Source: Agrypnia vestita (lineage: Eukaryota; Arthropoda; Insecta; Trichoptera; Phryganeidae). Taken from it: 64,000 nucleotides of DNA. The stretch is from assembly GCA_016648135.1 (NCBI GenBank), contig JADDOH010001581.1:1-64000 (forward strand), given 5' to 3'. Both the position numbers and the translations under genes were made by a program. Below are positions 56,445 to 64,000 of the stretch, in pieces. Numbering within the stretch: position 1 is the stretch's first letter; each line of letters opens with the position of its first letter. The notes below the pieces were generated by a model. The model had not been told where the DNA came from. It saw only the letters and a program-made list of their open reading frames with translations, and searched no databases.

Positions 56445-58985
56445 AATTTAATATAAAAAAAGAGTCCGGATTATTGGAAAACAATGAATCTGTAACTCTT
56501 CAAATATAAGGTGGGCTCTTACGGTATTAATATACATTACAGTATTCTTTGAGGCAATAATTTTTTTGCCCAATATTTATTTGTAACTTTTTAATTTTTA
56601 ACATTTAAATATAAGTATGTTTTTTATTTAAATATTTTTACAGTAATATTTACTACTTTTTAATTTAATTTAATTTTTTTTAATTTACTACTTTTTGTCT
56701 TAATCTAACTCAGGGTACTTAATCACTGCGGTAGGAAACTAGCACCATCTTATGGTGAGCTCATTAATTTGTTTCCTATAAAAAACTTTGATTAATTTTT
56801 AATGATGGATTAATCGTTTAATTAATGATTCAAGTATTGTGATCGAGAATACGTCTGTGTACAAAATTTTAGCTCGATTGGTCATTGGGAGGCGGGTGAA
56901 ATATCGATTATAATATTTCGTCCAGATAAACAGACAAACAGGTGAAGCAAATATAAGCGTGGTAAAGAGTTATGTAAGATGAGTAATATGTAGGTTTATA
57001 TATATATATATATTTATTGGAAAATGAAAATTTCTTACTTTAACTGTGTTTTCAACCACAGAGCAACACGTAAAGAAGATAATTAAATAAACAAGTAGAC
57101 GTACCATTTTGGACTGGCTATGATGCTCTAAATAATTAAACAGATCGCTGCGAAAATTTATTGCAACATATATTTATAATTTTAAACTTAACTACTTTTA
57201 AATTACGTCTATTTTATTATGACCAAAATGAGTTGATAAAAATCAATAGACTACAATAATTCTACGGTTTAGGATAAAACTGAAAAAGTGACAATCTCGC
57301 TCTTTTCAAATATTATTTTTGAAATTTTTTCCTTTTTCTTTCTTGTATAATAATTCCTTCCGGTACTGGTAGAGGGAATCACGTAGATTTTATTTATGCG
57401 TTTTTATATTTTCAGATTCGATAAGGTAAGAGAAGATGAATGAAGAAGCAATTTTGCTTTAATGAGATTACTTATTTTTATAATTTATTGCTTTTATTGA
57501 GTTTTCCAGGCCATGTCGAAGAAAATGCATTAAAATTTACTTGATAATACTTCATGAGACAAGGTAATATTTCTATCGAGATCTTCTTGAAATGTATTCG
57601 ATTACATTTGCATATAATGAATTAATTTTATAATTGATCAAACTTGCAAACAAACAAAAATGCGGACATTTTTTCATAAAAATATTTTATTAATACATTT
57701 TCATGAAATGAATATCTATTCTCTAACAAAATCTGACATATGCACCTTTTGACATAGGTTTGATTTATGTTTTGATGATTATTTGATGACATTATATTTA
57801 TCCATTTAAACACAGATGCATAGATCACAGACGTATGAAATCTACTGAACTGACTATGATTATGTATGCAGCAATTATTCGTAGTATACATATATCGTCC
57901 GTTTAGAGGTGAAACTTACTCAGAGACATTGGGGTTTGATATTAAAATTATTGAAAATATTCAAATTATGAGTTTTACCACTAAATAACTATAAATAGAC
58001 ACGGAATATTCACATACCGTATTTTACCTGGAATAGAGATGGAAAATATAAATATGAATATTTGTATTGCGGTTATTGAGTTTTACCTCCAAAGGGACGA
58101 TATATTCTTCTGCGCTAGCCAGTTTTAAGTAAACATTCTTCATACTTCATTTTTTATAGTTTTTTTACATATAAAAGGTGTTTCGTTATACAGGGTGTAG
58201 CAGAACTTAGTCCACATTACTGTTACATTAGGTTACTGGTATATTCCGGCCTAAAATGTGAACCGAAAATGACATAAATGTTTTCCTTTTTAATATCGCA
58301 CCCCAAGTGCGATACTACCACAATTTCGAAATATGCATTATGAGGGCTTAAAGTTTTTTTACTCTCCCAGATAAAATAATTATTTTAGCATTAAGAGTGA
58401 TTCTTTTGCATACCAGCATGACAAAATATCATTATAGTTTTCATATTTCTTATAATTGCACTCAAATTAAAGAAAGATGTATCAAATACAAATGTATAGC
58501 TTTTGATTGCAAAACAATAATGGAAAGTCACACAGAGATGATCTTTTAATACGTTTTATAACTAATGACGCACAAAAATATGTCATTCTTAAGTCAAAAC
58601 TTATTTTATGTGAGGTGATAGGGTACGAAAAAAAAAGATTTTATCTCTAATACCCACCATTATAAATTAAAGATCTTCGCTGTTAAAGAGTGATGACATC
58701 ATAATATTAATAATAACTCAATAGGTATATAGGACACGAATCGTTTTATATCTTTTTATCTCATTAGTAATTAATTTTCATGGTTGCATTCATGGTAGAG
58801 CAGTGGTTATTAGTGATCCTGATGGAAACCATAGCGAAAAACTATGATGTCAACGACACCACGATTTCCATTTCAATCTGGAGCATTTCAATGAAGCTTT
58901 CTGAAGAGAGCCATTTTAAAGAATATATTTATTTATTTATCTTAAAATTATTACGTGTTGGTTGAAAAAAAAGCCACTCATTGCT
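56445..58985. other. Unassigned AT-rich DNA
   Basis: No gene is recognised. A TA microsatellite lies at about 56996-57014. TATACAGGGTGTAGCAGAAC (about 58190) looks like the terminus of a common insect DNA element, but no partner end was found. The 60-90 codon open frames have no recognisable protein. Confidence 0.4.
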
Positions 58986-58989
58986 TGCA

Positions 58990-59500
58990 GACTTTCCCGA
59001 ATCCATCTGTTTTGTGCCTTCTGGGGTATTATGCCGTGTACCTACGACCTTTCTGGCCTACGTTTCGGATCCCATTGCAGGATCCATCATCAGAGCTGAT
59101 GTGTTATTATTATAGTGTCACCATACGCATCTTATCGAGGAAGCACTCGAAATCTACAAGCACCCGATAAATATTAATAGAGATGATGTCCGGATATCCG
59201 GCGCTTCAAAGTCAATCTCGTCGCAGTTTCCGCAGAGATAGTAATCAGACAATAGATGAAACAATACACAACACATATCATCGACACGGTATTGCCACGG
59301 AACACATAAACACAGAAACACCAAGCTTTCGACACGGTATTTCTAGCCAATACTTAACCACACCAACAACACTCACAATAACACATTGGCCCTGATGATG
59401 TACCCTGCAATGGGATCCGAAACGTCGGCCAGAAAGGTCGTTAAAACATGGCATAATACCCCAGAAGATTCTGAGTGGCCGTGAAAACCTAAGAACATTT
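58990..59500. mobile_element. Inverted pair of Penelope-like ends with hammerhead-like cores
   Basis: About 110 bp at 58990-59100 returns inverted at about 59385-59475 (shared GGCATAATACCCCAGAAG, GGATCCGAAACGT and TGCAATGGGATCC). Each arm has CTGATGATG, a stem and GAAACGT: minus strand 59093-59061 with a perfect GGATCC/GGATCC stem, plus strand 59392-59428 with a CCC/GGG stem. Similar motifs are known as hammerhead ribozymes in Penelope-like retroelements. The 70-codon ORF between the arms is probably not a gene. Confidence 0.6.
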
Positions 59501-60529
59501 TACCGGATCCGTCCGAGCGATTTTCCAAGAGGACAGATTCCCCCGATAAAGAAAATTTTCTTACCTACTTTCCCATATACATAAAAAAAATATCATCGAC
59601 TCAATGAGATATCTATTATATATCTCGTTTTTTTTATTTTTTTTGTCAGTATCATGTTCATATTATAGAAGAGTTACATAGATAAACATCTTTAGATTTA
59701 GTCTTCAAAATAAGACCAGACCATATATGGCACGTACCAGTCACTATACTAATGGTCCAATGGCTAAAAAAACACGAGCTCAGAGCCAATTTTCTCGAAT
59801 CTATTTCAACAGGCTCCCGGGGCATTTGAATACTTTTTACATTAATTTTGTTGCAGAGTTTTGATGTTTGGCGTGCATGAACATCGAGTATGAAAGTATA
59901 TTTAAATAATCTAAATCTAAGCAACGATTCGAAAACACGTGAAATATGGAAAATCGAAAACATTTAACATAAGGGACACTATAATTCAAAATTATTATGT
60001 ATTCAAATGAAAGTTGACATCATCAGTATTGCGAAAAAATTGAAGTGGAAAGTAGTTCCTCTCGACAGTAATCGGCGACACTAATGGATTTTTGCCATAC
60101 ACGAAGTTGAATTTAATAGTCAATAAAACTATACTTAAAATTGGGTAAACCTGTCCATCTGATGTAAGATTTTGCTTTAATTTCTGATGGGTGCAGAATA
60201 AAGTATGTCTTGATCAAAAAATTATCCTGATTTATGGTTATACAAAAGCGCTTCACGATTTTTATATGTATGTATGATAAATTTGCCATAGAATGGATAA
60301 ATCCTTTTGAAGTCGGAGTAAAAATTCTAGTGTAAATATAAAAAAAATATTCATATGGCTATATATAATTAAAAAGGCTTTCAAAATGTGAATCTCACAT
60401 TATTTCAAGTTACATTCAAGTCAGTTTCAGCAATGAACGTTTAATAATTTCATTCTACGAGTGAAATGATTCTTTACGGCATTAGGTCCAATATTATTTG
60501 AGTTTGAAATGTTCTCAGATTTTCACGGC
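59501..60529. other. Unassigned AT-rich DNA
   Basis: No gene is recognised. The 101-codon minus-strand frame at 59658-59963 resembles no family known to me. Confidence 0.35.
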
Positions 60530-60720
60530 CGTCTAAAAAACGTGTGTGTATAGTTTTCTGGGATAGTCTGCTGGGTATATTATATGATCTCTCTGGCCGA
60601 TGTTTCGGATCCCATTGCAGGGTCCACCGTCCAACATCAGCCCTGATGATGAACCCTGTAATGGAATCCGAAACGTCGGCCAGGGAGGTCACATATACAC
60701 GGCAGAATATCCCAGAATAT
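60530..60720. mobile_element. Second inverted pair of the same element, head to head
   Basis: The minus strand at 60640-60601 and the plus strand at 60643-60677 carry the same TGCAATGGGATCCGAAAC-like and TGTAATGGAATCCGAAAC-like cores, only a few bases apart. The outer arms ATATGATCTCTCTGGCCG and CGGCCAGGGAGGTCACATAT also pair. The plus copy keeps CTGATGATG; the minus copy is changed to CTGATGTTG. Overlapping ORFs on the two strands are due to the palindrome. Confidence 0.6.
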
Positions 60721-62960
60721 ATACACAGAATATTTGAGATTAATTATTACTTTTTAGTTTTAAATTAACTTATCAGAGCAGTAATATTATGGGCAGTTAT
60801 TTACAAAGAATTAAAAAATGTGTTGAATGCAGTCGCTTAGGATTATTAATTAAGAATGTAATGAATTCGAGATTTTATAGGAAATATGGCTGCATACCTT
60901 CGAAAATCATGTTTCAAAATTACTATCAAAAGTAAAGAATAATATCCCCGTAGAGTAAAAAGCAAAAGCAGCAATATCCACTTCAACCGATCAACCAGGA
61001 AGGATGTTTCACGTGATAAAATGCCCACTTCATTATAGATATTCAGACAAATGATTAAATTCAATATAGGTTCTTCCATTTATATATAAACCTAGCGATT
61101 CGTACCCGGCGTTGCCCAGGTAAAAGACATAGTTAAAAAGAAGTGCTATTGTTTTACAAAACCTCTAAATAATAACAATGTTTGCATTTAATCCAGGCAG
61201 GAGGAGGATGGGATAACTGGGAGAGTGGTGGGGAATGACTATACATATTTTCATCACAGTTGTTAAATGCAACTAAGAAATGATAGGTTCAGTTCTATAC
61301 AATTGTTCATGTGTTCTGCATTTTATTTTTTCAACACGATTGTATTTTATTTTGGAAAATAACCTAATAATAGATAACATAATAATCAAAATTTTATCGC
61401 AATTGGATGAATGGTATAGGAACGCATACGGGACAAACAAAGAAATACTGAAACATTATTTTTTATGTATAAAGATTATTACTATTATTTTGAATTCTTA
61501 AGAAAAAAAGCCAACTTGAACCAGTGCATAGGAATAAATCATGAAATAAGTTTATCTTTTAGAAAAAAAAAACACGATTGTAGAATTCAATTATGCACGG
61601 TGGAATAAGGTTTTATATTAAGCTACTGAGGGACATACAGGGATGAGAAAAATATAACAAATTTTAAGAGGAAACTAAAAAATATGTGAAACTTGACATT
61701 AGAAAAAAAAAAATTATGTAATTATATTTGAATAATAAAATTTAAATTCTATTATTACCCACTTAAAGAATAAAAAAAATCACTTAATATATATAATAAT
61801 ATAAAAATGCATCTTTTTTGTGCATTGACATTATTTTGGTGTTTGTTTGCAGAATACAATTTAAATACCAACTTCGCCCGAATATTCCTCGTGGAAAAAT
61901 GTATAGATTGTTTAGTGTTCCGCCAAACTCCATAACAACGTTTGTAATACTAATTCAATAGGAAGTATTTCTATCGGAAACTCCCAGAAAGCGAGTATTA
62001 TCTATCATACTTATTACTTAAACTTTTCTTTCTATTGTACCAAAATTCCAGGGGCGTGCAGTTAGAACATTGAAGCATGACTTTTTACTAAGCACATTTT
62101 AAAAAAAAAATGTAAAGTACAGATATACCTCGTAATATTCCTACCGCAATAATAATCATTTTATTCAGATTTTAATATTTCATTATATTCTGCCACATAA
62201 ATATTTAATTTCAATTTTTTTCCCAAGTACCTATTTGCTTGGGTAAAAGTCATGCTTCAATGCTCTCACTGCACGCGTCTGCAAAATTCATATATAACAA
62301 TGAGAACGATATATTTTTGAAGTTAAGAATTATGTTAAGACTGATTAATAATAATGCTTCAACTACTTTTGTGGTCTTGCAATATCCCAAACTCGTTAAT
62401 CAAGGGAGGCCTTGAGAAATGTTCCGGATTTGGTGCAGCCAGGAGCCAATGTTATGACTGGCTTTTGTAAAGACTATAACATGGTTCTTGATCCGGTTGA
62501 ACCGAGTTCCATTCCAAAAGGGTTGCCAGCTTAACGATTACGTCACATCGCAAGGAAAATATAAATCATGTCAAAGTATAAATTATGACGTCAGCGATTA
62601 CAGCTTTACTTGTGCGACTTTTTTTCATTTTTGGACGCGTATAAAAAATGTTTACGCAAACTGCTTATTATCTAAAAAAAACTAATTCGCCGCTTTACAG
62701 GTATGTAGATATGATAGTTCGGGCTACCTATAACAGTTTTAAATTGATAATTAGTTATTATGGTGCTGGTAAACGAGGTGCTCCACATTTTTAGATTACA
62801 TTACAAGCATTTTCAATGTCTCGACGTGTAAATTTCGAAGTACGCGGTTATTTTTTTTTCTCTCGGTGTGGTAATCGTCGAATATCAAATATGTAATAGT
62901 AATTTCTTATTCGAAGTAGGTACGGTACTACCGGTGAAATGTGTCTAGGGGGGGATCTGT
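60721..62960. other. Upstream region of the cuticular gene, mostly unassigned
   Basis: AT-rich. A CTAGCGATTCGTACCCGGC transposon-end-like motif lies at about 61092. A LINE 3'-end remnant is at 61590-61720. No gene is recognised. Any distal enhancers for the cuticular gene would be here but cannot be read from sequence alone. Confidence 0.4.
61590..61725 (+). mobile_element. LINE 3'-end remnant
   Basis: Broken plus-strand frames with a LRDIQG-like stretch and FKRKLKNM match the end of the polymerase seen at 52.2 kb. An A-rich tail follows. Confidence 0.4.
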
Positions 62961-62970
62961 AGTGAGGTAC

Positions 62971-63006
62971 TATATAATGCTATGCAGGATTTGAAGTAAG
63001 TACAGT
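62971..63006 (+). promoter_or_regulatory. Core promoter of the cuticular protein gene
   Basis: TATATAA (62971-62977) is 32-33 bp upstream of an ACAGT initiator-like sequence (63002-63006), the normal spacing for an insect TATA promoter. The start codon follows at 63038, giving a 5' leader of about 34 nt. A second initiator-like TCAGT at 63028 is too far from the TATA box. Confidence 0.65.
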
Positions 63007-63037
63007 TTGTGACATACAGCAGTCTATTCAGTTTAAA

Positions 63038-64000
63038 ATGGCATTCAAAGTATGTATTCAATTTAGTATTTTAAACATTTCGATATTCTTATTCTTTTTC
63101 TATAATTCACATTTGGGAAGAGATTTGTGATATTTATATTTCATAATGTGAATAATGTGTAATCTTCTAAATTTTCTTTCTTTATATTTTTTGAATTGTT
63201 TAATATCTAAAACTTTATTTAAATAATACATTCATCAAATGTAGTCGGTAACATTAAATATACCCGCTGTATTTATCATGTAGATAAACTAGTGATTCTC
63301 TTATTTTTATTAATTAAAGTGTAATTCAGTTAATACGTGTCACATCAAAATTCACGCTTTTGTCACGAAAACAACTAACTAACCCCTTTCTTTGAACGAG
63401 GCTCAAATCCTCGATGACTATATTTTACTCAATACCACAGCCTAACAAGCTACTCTTATTATTAACAATACATTTACAAATCAGTTCGTAACATTATACT
63501 GTAGAAATAATATTTTGAGATTTTTTTTTTCAATTTTATCGCAGTTATTCGCATTCGCCTGCGTGATGGCCGTGGCTCGTGCTGGAGTCATTGCTCAGTA
63601 TGCTCCCGCCCAGGTATCCCACTACGCCGCACCAGTTCAAGTAGCGAAATACGCTGCTCCCGCTCAGCCCCATTACACCAGACCAGTCCAGGTGGCCCAG
63701 TACGCCGCACCAGCTAAAGTGGCCTACCAAGCCGCCCCCGCTGCTCAATACGCTGCTCCTGCCAAACAAGTTCAGTATCAAGAAGAAGAATATGCCCCAG
63801 CTGAATACAGCTTCGAGTATTCCGTCCATGATGAGCACACAGGAGACATCAAGAGCCAGAAGGAGACCCGTCACGGAGACGAGGTCAAGGGATACTACAC
63901 CCTGATCGAAGCTGACGGTAGTCGTCGTATCGTGGAGTACACCGCTGATAAGCACAGCGGTTTCAACGCTGTGGTCCGTCATGAGCCTTCTGAGTACCCA
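63038..64000 (+). CDS. RR-2 cuticular protein, 3' end outside the window
   Basis: Structural protein of the insect cuticle that binds chitin through the extended Rebers-Riddiford domain. Exon 1 is 63038-63049 and codes only MAFK. The intron is 63050-63544 (GTATGT to TCGCAG). Exon 2 starts at 63545 and runs off the window. The signal peptide is MAFK plus [13 protein letters not shown], split by the intron, a hallmark of this family. Residues 18 to about 85 are rich in Tyr-Ala-Ala-Pro repeats (QYAAPA, KYAAPA). The RR-2 domain begins near residue 91: [19 protein letters not shown], then [31 protein letters not shown]. Aromatic residues expected for chitin binding are present. Base composition is GC-rich compared with all neighbours, normal for a highly expressed gene. 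At least 156 residues. RR-2 proteins are typical of hard cuticle. Confidence 0.95.
63330..63470 (-). repeat. SINE family 2 fragment in the cuticular gene intron
   Basis: The minus strand has AGCTTGTTAGGCTGTGGTAT and box-B-like GGATTTGAGCCTC, followed by TGATGTGACACGTATT as in the 48.0-kb copy. It lies antisense in the intron and ends about 80 bp before the acceptor. Confidence 0.5.

Overview
The window looks like nuclear DNA of an insect. It is AT-rich, has no bacterial-style gene packing, carries GT-AG split genes, and is full of insect-type mobile elements (mariner, piggyBac-like, hAT-like, non-LTR retrotransposons, tRNA-derived SINEs, MITEs, a solo LTR). At the right edge is a typical RR-2 cuticular protein gene whose first exon codes only Met-Ala-Phe-Lys. 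The order cannot be fixed from sequence alone. The style of the cuticular protein slightly favours a beetle, but this is a weak inference.

Most of the real coding content is a minus-strand array of five related split genes, called A to E here (A 3.8-6.8 kb, B 16.6-22.5 kb, C 30.8-32.5 kb, D 35.5-45.7 kb, E 54.1-55.8 kb). Each has the same three recognisable coding exons: 159 nt, then 156 nt, then a last exon of 150-213 nt, all joined in phase 0. The predicted proteins resemble the insect DUF1091/DM8 family of small secreted, probably ligand-binding proteins (conserved CD, then KCP, then an F-P-x-N-x-P region). No signal-peptide exon could be identified for any of them.

Genes B+C and D+E are two copies of one tandem segmental duplication: about 16.32-32.71 kb and 35.15-56.02 kb. 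Introns, intergenic DNA and old retroelement relics match in order. The copies differ by later insertions, some with a visible empty site in the other copy. D is damaged in its first recognised exon, and C has an early stop compared with E. A small orphan open reading frame at 56.2-56.4 kb has decayed, opposite-strand relatives inside the introns of B and D.

The left part (0-16 kb) has tandem repeats, LINE relics, gene A, a nearly intact mariner element (8009-9293, perfect inverted ends, one frameshift), a piggyBac-type MITE, other MITEs and a solo LTR. The spacer between the duplicated blocks (32.7-35.15 kb) has a dispersed repeat, a reverse transcriptase relic, a GC-rich palindromic patch and a piggyBac 3' end. 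The right part (56-63 kb) is mostly unrecognised AT-rich DNA with Penelope-like inverted motifs that contain a hammerhead-like core, followed by the cuticular gene (63.0 kb to the window end). Gene coordinates are hand-built from ORFs and splice signals; no alignment program was available.
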